Shown here: positions 33,182 to 45,030 of the stretch, in pieces
Numbering within the stretch: the first letter of the stretch is position 1
Layout: every line of letters begins with the position of its first letter
NCBI GenBank assembly: GCA_944990035.1
Contig: CALYLX010000128.1
Coordinates: forward strand, 1,550,001-1,614,000
DNA length: 64,000 bases
Direction of reading: 5' to 3'
Source of the DNA: Clitopilus passeckerianus
Lineage: Eukaryota > Basidiomycota > Agaricomycetes > Agaricales > Entolomataceae
Program-made: the position numbers and the translations under genes
Notes under the pieces: generated by a model
What the model saw: the letters and a program-made list of their open reading frames with translations, nothing else
Told to the model about the DNA's origin: nothing
Database searches by the model: none

Positions 33182-35591
33182 TCAATCTTCCTGAAGAACC
33201 AGACGCTGCAGCTTCGCAAAGTTAGGCGTGCCAAGCCCAGTGACTATGAGCGTATCAGAAATCGTCACATGCTTCGAGACTGAGATAGAGGCTTACCTGG
33301 ATTCCATTCCGGGTTAATATTATTAACAGTGACATTGAACCCGATGGTTCCACAACCGGAGTTATGTCCAGACTGCACCTTGTTCAAGCCATGGTACCCA
33401 GAGGAGTAAAGCCAGGGGTTGAGGAATCCCAGAGGGCTCTTGCCGTCAGCCAATCTGACATCGTTCAGCAGCGCGACGATGCCCGCGAAAGCCGGAGCTG
33501 ACGCAGAAGTACCCCCAATACTGATTGGCTTTCCGTCGTACCAAATCCTGTAGTAGTTACTTTGGGCTGAGATATCTGGATATCCCTAAAGATAGAACAT
33601 CAGTTTGCTTCATAGTGCGCAAAGGTGTGACCCATACCCGTCCTGCGCTGCCACAGAGCAATTAGGTATCTTTCAAAGACAATAACAGCGAGAGAAACCC
33701 CTTACCGGTTGAAGAGATCCTTGTAAGTGTCGTCGCCCAAGAGGTCCAGATACTTGTCAACTAAATCCTTCTGGTAATCAGGCTGAGGGAACTAAAATGC
33801 CCTGTCATCATCAGCGTAAGAAAGGGATCGACGAATTGCGCACATAGTCACTGAATCCTCCGCCTGAGAAAAAGCGACCTTGTTCGACGGCAACTTCAGG
33901 TATACCTGTAGTCCCTCCGACCGAGGTGACACTGGGGGACAGGTTAGAGTGGTCTTAGTGGCGAATGTCATCAGCTTTACTATGGGCACCTGGACAAGTG
34001 TCAGCAATGTTTATCTAGTATCTGTATAAAATGAAGCTTACGAAGCGGGGAAATTAGGCATAAACCTGGTCGCATTGCGATCGTCGTTCGTGTAGCATTG
34101 ATGAGGGCCGCTTGATCTTCCATCTCCGACTCCATAGTCCCCAGATGAGAAAATGAGGGTGACACCACGAGCACTAAGCCGAGCAAAGTCTGCACACACT
34201 CGGCGTGCGTACGATTCAGGGACTGGGTCGGAAATTAACGAAGCCGGATAGCAAAGACTTCACAGTGACCTACTCGTTTGTTCCTCTTCTCCATAGCTGG
34301 TTGAGATTACCAGGGGAACCTCCTTCTGGTCCAAGACGTAATCCACCCAATCGCCATATGGCCTACAATGAAGTTAGAAATCAAGTAAATCAGTTTTATT
34401 CGTGTGCATACTCATTGGTATTCCCGGGGTATGCAAATCGGGTTTGAAAGGGGGGCGACCAGCAGTTGACCAGAAGGTTCCCTGAACCCGCGAATCAACA
34501 CTTACAATGCACCGATTGAAGAACTGCGCTTACAGGTGTAGGATGGGATAATCCAAAAGCAAATTGAACATCAAGGTCAGCTTCAGCACCCGGCTTGCTC
34601 TGGTCATTCAAGCCGCCTAGAAAGGCGAGCGACAGTCAGGAGGGCTTGAGAAAATGAGATAAACACATCTCGATCGAGCGTACCCTTAATTCCAACATAT
34701 TTGAAGCTTGAGCCAACCGCTTCGGGAACTTGATCCCTGTAAAAGGCTTGAAGATCATTCTCGTTGGCATACTCTTCCAAATATCCGGTGATGCCAATAG
34801 AATTGTTTTTCATGGTTGGTTTGTAGTCCCCAATATTGTAGAGCTGCCTTAAGCATTTGATGGTGATGGCTTTCCGGCAGGTAGGATCAACCGTGCTTCC
34901 TGAGAGAGCATCGAGGATGGATGGTCCACCATCATCGAGAGGTGTGATTGGGAGATCACTGAGTCGGGCGATATTGGACCTCATCTTATTGAGCTGAGCA
35001 AAGGAAGTCGTCGGTTGCACGACGTCGACGTGTTCGAAGATATGTCCCGGTAGGCTGTAGCTCGTGGTTCGGACGAGATAGTCTTCGGTTTCTTCATTCC
35101 TCCAAATGTTATAGGTCTAGCACATATTCAGTATTCGGTCTTCATTATTGTCAAAGTGAATTCACCGTGTCAAGCATCTTCTCAGCTACGGAGACAGGGA
35201 CTTTGATAGTCACCCAGTCTCCAGCAGTGGAACGACTCATGTCCTCCCTGCCAATGCCATGAGAGAAAAGCCATTCGTTCACGAGATCGACACTTTCTTG
35301 TGCAGGAGCAGCAAGTCGGTCAACCTCCCCTTTGGAGAGATAGGCACCATAGCGAACGTGGCTAGGATTACTGACTTCGTACAAGTGCCTCTCGAGCTCG
35401 GGGAACCCGGGCTGAGGAAGGGCAATGCGCAGGTTGATGATATGGTCATGGGGAGCTGGCCCATACTCAACCCAGCCTCTGGGTGGTAAGACGATCTCTT
35501 TGACTTTCGGAATGTAATCAGAAGGGGTGGCGGCGCTGGCGGCGACGAATATAGCAAGGGAGAGGAAGTTTCTTAAGGAGAGGACGCGCAT
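33182..35591 (-). CDS. S53 sedolisin, paralog 4 (altered calcium site, two microexons)
   Basis: Fourth and most divergent S53 peptidase. Exons in order 35591-35166, 35116-34684, 34616-34534, 34481-34412, 34362-34274, 34222-34042, 33989-33981, 33931-33844, 33791-33706, 33647-33638, 33585-33297, 33243-33182; 608 aa after one added base. Signal peptide [20 protein letters not shown]. Catalytic Glu298/Asp302 (EADLD), Asp (SSGDYG) and Ser (GGTSASAP) are kept. The calcium-site segments differ: LNKVQ replaces FNDIT and PEWNP replaces AGWDP. Microexons of 9 nt (33981-33989) and 10 nt (33638-33647). Frame breaks within 34423-34429 (CCC then GGGG); an added base gives HTPGNTNE in line with the paralogs. 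Start is the ATG at 35591. Confidence 0.9.
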
Positions 35592-36125
35592 GATGAGCAA
35601 GAGAGGTTACCAAGGCCGTGAACAGAGAATTCGGGGGCAACTCGATGTGGGCAGTTGACCCTCGCTTCCTTATGTACCCTTCAGGTGCTTCCGGCATCGT
35701 GAAGTAGATTCATTTCGACGTACTCATACTACCCAAATTGGGGCTGCCGAGAACCACGAGTGGGGATAGTAGCGGACTTCCTGAGTTTCTATTGTCTTGT
35801 TCGGGATGGTTCAGGGTCTCATTCTGAAAAGACTTGCCCGAGTGTGAGGGATAGTTGAAGGTGAACAACTCGTATGCGAGCAATCCAATAAACCATCGAG
35901 TCTGAGGCTCGTATGAGCCTGCCGTTCGTAGAGAAAGCACCCAAAAAACGTCTAGAAGGACTTTGCGGACAGGTACAATGCTTCTGAGCGCGACAGGGTT
36001 CCTCTTGGTCGTTGTCCTCGGCGGAGTGCAAGCGAATATCGAAATCTTTATTTGGCCTTGTGGTGCAAAAGCTTCTGAAAGTTAGAATTTTCGATCATCC
36101 TTGCATCCAAGTTCGCAGCGTCGCT
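35592..36125. promoter_or_regulatory. Divergent region S53 paralog 4 / eIF3m
   Basis: 534 bp between the peptidase ATG (minus) and the eIF3m ATG (plus). It must contain both promoters. A weak TATA-like ACATAAGG lies about 80 bp upstream of the peptidase start. Nothing else was recognised. Confidence 0.4.
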
Positions 36126-37688
36126 ATGCCTTTAACAGATTCTGTGTCCGTATTTGCGGAGGGAACATTTGAGGAGCAGGTATGGATAGTTTCAGACCTT
36201 GGGAGCTGCGTATTGAGAATATCCACGATACTAGATTCAAGAGCTCGTCAACTACCTTGTCCGAGCGCAATCAGAAGATGATCGCTCTGCGTCTATAAAG
36301 CCTTTCCAGGAAGCTCTAGTAGTATCTGAGGGCCAAAAGCCACTCGATGAGGACCCTGAAAAAAGGATACGCGTCTTCGACTTGGTACTCGCAAAAATAA
36401 CAGACCTGGGAGATGGTTCAGATCGAGGTATGTCCAGTCTTGCTTGCCAAACAACCCATTCTCATCGCGCAAGCATAGAAGTCGAAGGGTTCTTCAATCT
36501 CATTTTTTCACACCTGTTCGACCTATGCCCCGCAGACACCGCGGAACTCGAGCAACGTTTGACACCTTTACTGGCAACTATATCCGCGACACCCTCCGAC
36601 CGCCAGTCGATAAAATACCGCGTGTACGAGTCAATTCTATCGCGGTTTGGATTACTAGACGTTGATATTTCATTCAACCAGACTTTCAAATTTGTTTAAT
36701 GCGATACCACGGACGTCGCCTCTACGCTTGACGGTCTATGACACACTCCTGGAAATTGCGGCCGGCAACGATAATCTAGAGACGCTGCACCTCTCTCTAC
36801 AGGATGTTGAAAAGTGGCTATCAGAATGGGAAGTTTCTCCTCAGCAAAAGTCAACTTTCCTCAAGAACATTACATCAGCACACGAAAAGGCCGGTTTACA
36901 GTAAGCCCTACACAAGCCTACTTCTGTGGCCACTCATCAATCCTTAAATGATTATTTAGCGACGAAGCCTACGGATATTCGCGTCAATACGTATCATCAC
37001 TTCAGTCATCATCGTCAGAAGCCAAGGATGCTGCTGTTCAGCTTGTTGCTACTGCACTTCGGTCACCGACCGTCTTCGATTTCCACCCCCTTTTTAAACT
37101 CGATGCAGTCATTGCAAACAAGGACCACGAACTCTTTGCCCTTCTTCAGGTCTTCCTTAACGATGGTTTGAAGGAATTGAAAGCATGGGAATCATCCCAT
37201 CCTGATGCTCTGACGACATACAGCGAGTCTTTTTCTTTGTTCGATGTACCCATTTGTCTAACTGTTATTTGCAGGCCTCGACAGCGTTCAGCTGGAGCGA
37301 AAAATTAGATTGCTCGCTTTTGCATCCTTGGGATTCAAGCATGTGGGCCAAGATCTGCCGTACTCAAAGGTTGCTGAGGCACTTGAGATCGAAGTCGAGA
37401 CTGTCGAGAAGTGGGCCATTGACGGTAAGTCTATCAAGCAAGTCAGGTTAGGTATAGGTCTAATATCAGAGCATAGTCATTCGTGCAGGCCTTCTCTGGG
37501 GCAAGCTCTCCCAGACTAATCAGAGTCTACGAGTCACACGGGCAACCGCTCGAACGTTCGAAAAGGAGCAATGGGAGGCTCTGCAAAAGCGACTGATTGC
37601 CTGGAAGGCAGGATTGGCTAGTATCACGGACGTTATATCCAACGCAAAAAAACAAGCGGGCTTGGGTCAGCCACCTGTCGTAGCATAG
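36126..37688 (+). CDS. Translation initiation factor eIF3 subunit m
   Basis: PCI-domain subunit of eIF3, part of the octameric core that binds the 40S ribosome. Exons 36126-36179, 36244-36427, 36479-36623, 36682-36900, 36960-37222, 37275-37424 and 37477-37688; 408 aa. N-terminal helical repeats run from SEDDRSASIKPFQEAL through VEGFFNLIFSHLFDL and VLSNLFNAIPRTSPLRLTVY. The PCI winged-helix part reads SVQLERKIRLLAFASLGFKH, PYSKVAEALEIEVETVEKWA and IRAGLLWGKLSQTNQSLRVT. Intron 5 (37223-37274) begins GCGAGT and ends CAG: a GC-AG intron, the only choice that keeps phase. No frame break. Tail to tail with the DUF2009 gene, 97 bp between stops. Confidence 0.92.
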
Positions 37689-37785
37689 TTGTTGGGAAAT
37701 GAGGATGTTGTGCTTTCTTTGCTTCAACGGACGGAAATGATGTTATATGAGGTCTAAGGCAATGCAATGTGGTTCTAAACGTGAT

Positions 37786-39956
37786 CTACCATTCTCCATC
37801 AAACCCAACGAAACCTGTAAGAATTGGTCAGCTCAAGGACTCATTCACGTAAATCCTGAAAACTGACCTGTAAGTAAGAAAACGGGGAAATACCTCTTCT
37901 TCTCCAGAGAAGAGCACCAGTTCCAGGCGCTGGTTAACCTTCCATCAATACAACTTCCAGCATCGAAGAAGTTATCAGCGCCAGATCCGTCGAAACCATG
38001 CTTGAAGAAATCAGCCAGGATTTCTCGTATAAGGTTTTCTGGTGAGCCGTATTCCGATTCTATATAATCAAGGAGTGCAGGTTTCGTCGCCAATGCCGGT
38101 ATTTGAGAAAGGGTATTGCAGATGGGCAGGAGGATGCGATATATCTGGGTATACTTGTCAATGAAAAGAAGGGCATTCGGGACATTGTGGTCTCCCATAT
38201 GGATGACGCTTGATCCTATCCACATGCCGACGCTCTGCTGTGCTTTGTGGAGGATGCTATGCATCATACGAGAGGTCTTTGGGGCAGCCTGTACACGATT
38301 CAGGCCTTGCCCAGTGTCACGGAGCCGGTAAGGGACATTCTCGGATAGCAAATCCTGTTCAGCGAGTGACCAGAGATGGAACATGTCTAGCACAGATCAG
38401 TCACGCAGTGGCATGCGGAAAGAGGCTACACTCACCATGCAGGATCTCCCTCCACAAAGTCAAGCTCTGCAGTACATAGGCATACTGTTTTGAATGATCA
38501 TGGGAAAGCCGTGCGCCACCTTTTCCACTTCGGATGGCAAGGCTCTTCTTGGGATCTTTGGCCGTTGTCGGGTGAAAGTATTCTTGCAAGTAGTTGATCA
38601 TCCTCTCGCAAGGATCACGGTTTGCTCGAAGGAAGGCATGGTTGTCTCCTATAGAGTACAGACATTGCCGTACCTGTTCCTCGGGCAGGTCTTCGCGGGC
38701 ATATCGCCTGGCCAGAACCTCGATGGCGCGCTCCTTGTTCTTAATCTCCTTCTGAACATCTCTCCTTGGCCGTCCCTCTGAATAAATTTCTTTGGTGGCA
38801 ATTGTGACGAGGTCTTCACGCAGAAGATCCAATGCCTCGTGCTCCTCAAGTATCGAGTATACAGTCTTGATAGGCTTGACACACGAGAAGTTCAAGAGAT
38901 CCTTGACGTCTGGAGTTTGACTGTCCTGATAAAGTATGAGTTGTACTGCATCACGGCATATGCACGCCTGGGACCTACCTGTAGGAGATAGATGAGCTTC
39001 CCGTATGTCGTTCGCATTTTATCTGGATTCATAATTTTATGCCGGCGGCCAAGTTCAAAGATTGTCTGGTAGAACTCCGCATTGGCCTGGAAGTCGCGAT
39101 CCATAAACAACTCCTGACCCTGTTTATAGTCTGCAGAGAGCATCAAGCCAGACATAATAGCACAAAGCTCGCGGATTTGGTGCACAATCCTCTTCGTTTT
39201 TGACAGACCGAAGCCCAATGTGTCAATTTTGTCCGTATATTCTGAGACGGTGAGAGCTGCCTCGAGTAGGCGAAGGAATTTGCGTTCTCCAAGGGTGAGT
39301 CGGACGGGAATGAACTTTGCTCGTTCGATGAACCATTCCCCGACTTTGGCACCAACGGCGGGTTGAGCACCTGCTGGCTCTGCAGAAGGTCCAATGGCCA
39401 CGCGTTCCCAGTCTTCATCGTCGGAGTCTTTGTCCTTCTCATCTTCTACGTCCATCTACAGTCCATGAGCACGTCTTGAAGTGTTAGATAGCATTGATTA
39501 ACATACTGCATCTCCGTTCTCTGTAGTTGCAGAGGCGGCATCAGGTGCGGATTCTGTTGCCGTCTTTGCTTTCTTTGCTTTCTGGCTGGCAAGGGGTTTG
39601 ATCGCATGGCGTTTTCGAGACCCTTTTCGATGCAGGGCAGCAAAGCAGACCTCGCAGTATGCATCAGAACAGGTTTCGCACACGAGCTGAGCAGGCTGGT
39701 CTTCAGAAAGCAATTCAACCACCTGAACAGTAGGGAATTGTTGCAAAGTCGTACCTTCACATTCCACGCAATATCCTTCGGCAGCAGTAGTCTCTGCTCC
39801 CTCTTCGTCCCAGCCAGTAGGCGCCGGTATCCCGTTAGTGTTCGTGTCCTCGATAGATTCATGCTCATTGCCTAGAATATTTTCTAGCGAGAACGCTGTC
39901 GCCGGGTTCAGCGGTTTAGGACCATCGGTGCTGGTTGTTGCTACAGGATCAGACAT
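37786..39956 (-). CDS. UPF0652/DUF2009 protein with B-box-like zinc finger
   Basis: Conserved eukaryotic protein of unknown role. Exons in order 39956-39507, 39455-38979, 38925-38436, 38386-37868 and 37814-37786; 654 aa, in frame. The N-terminal third has a B-box-like zinc motif, YCVECEGT...LVCETCSDAYCEVCFAALHR, then a Lys/Ala-rich linker and an acidic stretch DVEDEKDKDSDDEDWERVAI. The long C-terminal part contains LTLGERKFLRLLEAALTVSE, DFQANAEFYQTIFELGRRHK, MNPDKMRTTYGKLIYLLQDS and DNHAFLRANRDPCERMINYL, ending TGFVGFDGEW. I match this to the DUF2009 family (fission yeast UPF0652) from memory. The zinc finger could mean nucleic-acid or protein binding; no function is proposed. Confidence 0.7.
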
Positions 39957-40223
39957 CCTGTATGTCGTAGTAGCGAACGGATAAGATGATGGACCCCACA
40001 AGTACAATTTTCTATAATTCAACAACGCGCTGGACACGTGCGTATAATTTCCGAGCACAGGCTATGATGACACCCGTTACCCATTAACTGGTCCCAATGT
40101 CCTCTAAATTCAGATATAGCGGCCAAATTAGCTGGTGATTACAATAAATAAGTGGTGTGTTATAGAATGGCAATGTCAATATGCAGTGGCTCCCAATTGA
40201 AATCCTCAGACTGGCCTCAAGGG

Positions 40224-41606
40224 CTACCGTTGTGTTTGGGTACCCTGTGCTCTCTCCTGCACCTGATTTGATCCCCAATCATCCGCCTCATCCCAATTCT
40301 CTGCCCATGCATCTGTCTCGTTAGAGACAGCCTTTGAGGGGTTGGGGCAATTATAGGCATTGCCTCTTGACGCGATACCAGGCTCGGCGAGTTGACTGCG
40401 GGGGGATTTTGGTGCTGGATATTGAGGGGAGCAGGGACCCCGCGTTTGTTGGCCTTTCTCATAAGGTTTTTGGCTGGACGCGGCGATACTGCTCGGTTTG
40501 AGCTCGTGCTTCCTGTCATGTTAGGAGGATACGAGTGTAGGGAAGACGTGCTATTGGAAGGTGAATTATAGTCCTCAGGGACAGAATCCTCAGATCGTTT
40601 CCCAAGGGTGGCAAGGTAAGTTTGACGTGGAGGGGAGCGAGGATGCGTATTTCTGGCATTTTCTATGTCAGATGGACGATACATATCGTCTTCTTCATCG
40701 TCTGAGTTGGCCTGGAAGAGAGGCTCCCGGTCACGAGTCGAGTGGAGGTCTGTGTGATCATCGTCGAGTGACACGGAAGAAGCTGGCTTGGCTTTCACTA
40801 TTGAGTCAATAATCCAGAACTGAATAATGTTCATCATTATCGGGAACAAGCCCATGACACTGAGAAGAGGTTAGTCAATGCACGTGAGGTTTGTAGGGCA
40901 AGGAACATACAAGATGACTTGGAGGTGGTCTCCTTCACCTATCCTAGTCCAGCTTAGCAGCCACTCTCCTACAAAGAAGATCCCGGGGAATAAGATGAGG
41001 ATAGCGATGACAAGGAGTTTCATGGTCGTTAGAGAAAGAACGTAAAGGGCGGCTTGACGAGCCCAGAACTTGAATGAGGGTGGATTTCCATAGACGCCAG
41101 ACTCGAATCCTTTGAGCTGGAGCCTTTCGACAAAAAGATTGGTAAGGGCGTGGAGTATAATATATAAAGCGCCCACGCCTAACAGAAGGATGTCAAAACT
41201 TGCAGCACGATACTTGAAAGGTGTACATACCAAATGTGGTGTCCAATAATATATGAAGGAAGTAGAATACGCAAGCATTTGCAGAGGTATATGATGAAAT
41301 GAGATCTGAAAGAAAGACATTCACGGCATGAACGAACATCTGGCCAACAACCTGTTTGGAGACATCAAACAGCCTGAAGAGCATATGTCAGTGTGATGCA
41401 ATCGTCAAAGACCTGTAAGTTTAGTACCATATTCTCCATGGCCGTTTTATAGGTTCTCGGTGTCTCTTATACACCAACGAAAGAATAACCAGAACGCCAA
41501 GGATGCCCTGCACCACCTACGAGAACTGATATTAACAAAAATTGCCAGAAATTTCAACTCGTATAGAAAACTTCATACAAGTGCAGTTGGACCTAGCAGC
41601 TGACAT
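40224..41606 (-). CDS. STIMATE/TMEM110-type vacuolar membrane protein
   Basis: Polytopic membrane protein of the STIMATE/TMEM110 family, including uncharacterised yeast vacuolar membrane proteins. Proposed exons in order 41606-41559, 41516-41428, 41373-41231, 41178-40911, 40859-40379 and 40331-40224; 378 aa. Membrane segments include VVQGILGVLVILSLVYKRHR, NACVFYFLHILLDTTF and ALYVLSLTTMKLLVIAILIL. The family core is LFDVSKQVVGQMFVHAVNVF. The cytosolic tail is Ser/Pro-rich and ends in acidic/aromatic ETDAWAENWDEADDWG. An apparent frame switch near 40330-40380 is explained by a 47-nt GT-AG intron. The first exon is the weakest part because its donor (gttgaa) is poor. Confidence 0.75.
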
Positions 41607-41881
41607 GAAGAGTCATCTGGTAGATTACCTCCGTCTATCGTTGGTGTTGGCATTAGGGACGGCGGTATCGACAGAATGTCAAGCACTCGTCGCAGCGAGA
41701 GCAACCTCAATCAACGCGTATGTAAGCAAAGGCGCGTCGATAATGCAGTGGCAGTGCGCTGCGGCGAGGTCGTTAACGATATTCTACACGTCGACGGCCA
41801 CGTCCTCGACACGTTCTCTTTTACATATAATATACCCTAACAACCCTGAAGGGCGACAAAGAAGTAGACTAGTATAAAGCC
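41607..41881. promoter_or_regulatory. Divergent promoter STIMATE-type gene / SEC18
   Basis: 275 bp between the two starts. A TATA-like run ACATATAATATACC lies near 41823-41836, about 50 bp upstream of the SEC18 ATG. If the STIMATE first exon is wrong, the interval is larger. Confidence 0.45.
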
Positions 41882-44861
41882 ATGGCATTCTGGGGTCGCC
41901 CAAGCCGGGAGACTACTCCTTCACCCAATCCATACGGTCAAGTCCCCTCACAGGATCCCTATACACAACCGAGATCTGCTCGTGGTCTACCTTCAAATCC
42001 ACAATCTTCTCAATACAGACAACCTCCATCAGGCTACAACGACCCTCAGCTACTCTCTTTGACGGACGACGGCACGATCAACGACAGTCCGACCCAAGGA
42101 CAGCTGCATACGATCAACGGCAGTATTCCGAGAAACCCCTACCCCGTAGAGATCAACAAAGTTCTGGGATGAGGCGGTGAGCTTGATCTGTCATGTTCTT
42201 TGTACAAGTCTTACTCAACCTCGCTGCAGATTTGAAGTGGTCAACGCTCCCAATGATCGACTCGCTCTGAGCAATAGGGCAATAGTTAACAGAAATGACC
42301 TCCCGAATGGACAGCATGTCACGGTATCAGTTTCTGGAAGCAGCCAGATGTTTACAACACTGTTGGTCCTATTTATCCTCGACTACGGATTCAATGCTAA
42401 CAATTAGTCATTATTAGCCACGACAACAGTCTGCCAACTGATAGCAAACAGATCCTCCCTGGCCAGATTGGTTTCTCTGCGGTCCAGCGACAATGGCTTG
42501 GTGTTGCTGTGGGTGACCCCGTCAATGTAGAAGAGGTCTCTGGCCGAACCGGACTGGGCTACCTTCAATCCTTCGGCCTCATCGTTGACTTCAACCGACG
42601 AGGTGGCGAAGCAGCAGAAGCATTCTCAGCCGACGAGATGACAACTGCTCTGATCAGTCGCTTCAACAAGATGGTTGTGACGAACGGGCAGACCTTGATC
42701 TTTGAATTTCGTGGTCATGTTCTGAAGGGGAAGGTTCACTCCCCGGCCGCAGCAGAGTTGTCTGAGGGCACAATGACCCACTGTGGAATAATTATGGATA
42801 ATACGGACATCAACATAGGGAAGGACGAGAACAGCAAAATCCAGATTCGAGGCAGCGCGAAGAAGTTAGTTGCTTATCGCTTTCAGCTCGACGGTTCAAG
42901 CTAATGTTATTAGGCCTGTTTCAAACGCAATCTTGCGGCCAGACTTCAAGTTCCAAGATATGGGCATTGGAGGTCTTGATAACGAGTTTAATGATATCTT
43001 CCGCCGTGCCTTTGCCTCTCGGGTATTCCCTCCCGGGCTTGTCGACAAGCTAGGTATCCAACACGTCAAGGGTATATTTGTTCTATTTTATGTTATATTT
43101 CCGGGCTAACTGCTCTCTCATTTGCCAGGCATTCTGTTACATGGACCTCCCGGAACTGGCAAGACGCTCATTGCACGGCAAATCGGCAAGGTTCTTAATG
43201 CAAGAGAACCCAAGATCGTCAATGGCCCTGAAATTCTGAATAAATATGTCGGAGCCTCAGAAGAAAACATTCGTAAATTGTTTGCCGATGCCGAGCAAGA
43301 GGTAAATAAATTTATCTCCACCTACATCTTGCGGGATTGACCAATCTACCGCCAGTACAAATCCAAAGGAGAAGAAAGTGGACTTCATATCATCATCTTT
43401 GATGAACTGGATGCTATCTTCAAACAACGTGGCTCGACAAATAGTGGGACGGGTGTTGGCGACAGCGTTGTTAATCAGCTGCTCTCCAAGGTACGCTGAA
43501 ATCGTAAATTCAAGGACAGGTAGAATTAACATCCAGTAGATGGACGGTGTTGACCAACTCAACAACATCCTGATTATTGGCATGACCAATCGAAAGGACA
43601 TGATTGATGAGGCTTTACTTCGACCAGGCCGTCTCGAAGTTCACATGGAGATTTCGCTCCCAGATGAGAAAGGCCGTCAACAAATTCTCAGCATTCATAC
43701 CGACAAAATGCGCACAAATGGTGTTATGGAGCATGACGTCGACATAGCCGAGCTTGCCGCCCTCACAAAGAACTTCTCTGGTGCTGAAATCGCCGGACTA
43801 ATCAAGGATGCCACCAGTTTTGCGTTCAGCCGACATATCAAAGTCGGGACTATGGCTGGTGTCTCTGACGATGTTGAAAATCTGAGAGTCAATCGGGATG
43901 ATTTCATGCGCGCATTGGAAGAAGTTCGGCCTGCATTTGGTGTTGCTGAAGAAGAGCTACAACAAGTCATCCAAAATGGCATCATTCACCACAGCAGGGA
44001 GGTTGAGGTATGTTTCTTGATCAAGTCTTCGAGGAATGATATTCATTTGGCTACCTACATCTAGGATATCCTCCGTGTTGGGAAGCTCTTTGTCGAGCAA
44101 GTTCGTACCTCGACTCGTACCCCACTTGTCAGTGTCCTTCTTCACGGCAAGTCTGGTGCGGGTAAGACGGCACTGGCCGCATCCATTGCTCAGGCATCCG
44201 AATTTCCCTTCATCAAACTCATTTCGCCTGATACTATGGTTGGCTTCGGTGAAAGCCAGAAGATCTCCGCTATTACCCGAGTGTTCTTGGACAGCTACAA
44301 GAGTCCTTTGAGCGTGATCGTTGTTGACAATATTGAGCGTTTGATTGGTGAGATGGATCAGGTGTTCCCGCCAAGTAGTTTCTAACCTTCCGTAGACTGG
44401 ACTCCTCTTGGCGCAAGGTTCTCCAATGCTGTTCTCCAAACGTTGCTGGTCCTCTTCGCTCGTAGGCCTCCCAAGGTAATCTGGTTTGCATCCCCGTCAT
44501 TTCCCACATACTCATGACAACTTAGGGTCGCCGCCTCCTGATTATCGCTACCTCGTCAATCCGCCCGGTTCTTGATGACCTGGGCGTAGCAGATGTGTTC
44601 GACTCCGACCAGAGGGTGCCTCTGATCCACACCGTCAAGTCTCTTGAACGCGTTCTTCGAGAAGTCGAGCTGTTCGAATCCAACTCAGAGCTTCTGGCCA
44701 CCATTCAACGCCTTCGTGAAGACGGGTTTGAGGGTGAAGACGAGTATTCAGGGAAATCGGTTGGAATCAAGAAGTTGTTGAGCACAGTTGAGATGGCTAG
44801 ACAAGAACCCGAGAACGCTGCCGACCGGCTTGTCAGCGCTCTTCTCGGGCTAGGTATGTAG
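41882..44861 (+). CDS. SEC18: SEC18/NSF vesicle-fusion ATPase
   Basis: Hexameric AAA ATPase that disassembles SNARE complexes. Exons 41882-42176, 42230-42361, 42418-42864, 42914-43071, 43129-43301, 43356-43490, 43540-44007, 44065-44347, 44396-44475, 44526-44861; about 835 aa. Order: a disordered N-tail, N domain ([20 protein letters not shown] onward), then D1 with Walker A GPPGTGKT, Walker [11 protein letters not shown] and [21 protein letters not shown]2 has Walker A GKSGAGKT and [11 protein letters not shown]. The first exon needs either one extra base in the C runs near 42136-42145 or a 68-nt intron (about 41982-42049) to enter the frame of RRFEVVN. Both are possible because the region is low-complexity. 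The remaining junctions are clean. Confidence 0.93.
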
Positions 44862-45030
44862 AGAACAGGGATTTAGAATACAATATATTGTGCATTCAAA
44901 TTGTTTCCTTGGTTATCCCCACTACGGCTGGCCATGAATACTATTCATTACGTAATACCGCACACCCATATAGAGACTCAAGGACACTGTTCTTACTCTC
45001 GACGATATACCATCTAACGACAAAGGAACC

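Noticed and set aside
30012..35591. S53 paralogs 3 and 4 as pseudogenes
   Set aside because: Each has a single homopolymer break and otherwise intact motifs, introns and signal peptide; the same kind of break affects essential genes in the window.
40330..40380. Apparent frame break in the STIMATE-type gene near a G6 run
   Set aside because: A 47-nt GT-AG intron (40332-40378) joins both frames correctly, so no base needs to be added.
41882..42176. SEC18 first exon as a definite frame break
   Set aside because: A 68-nt intron with the right phase is an equally good explanation in a low-complexity tail, so it is not counted among the firm cases.
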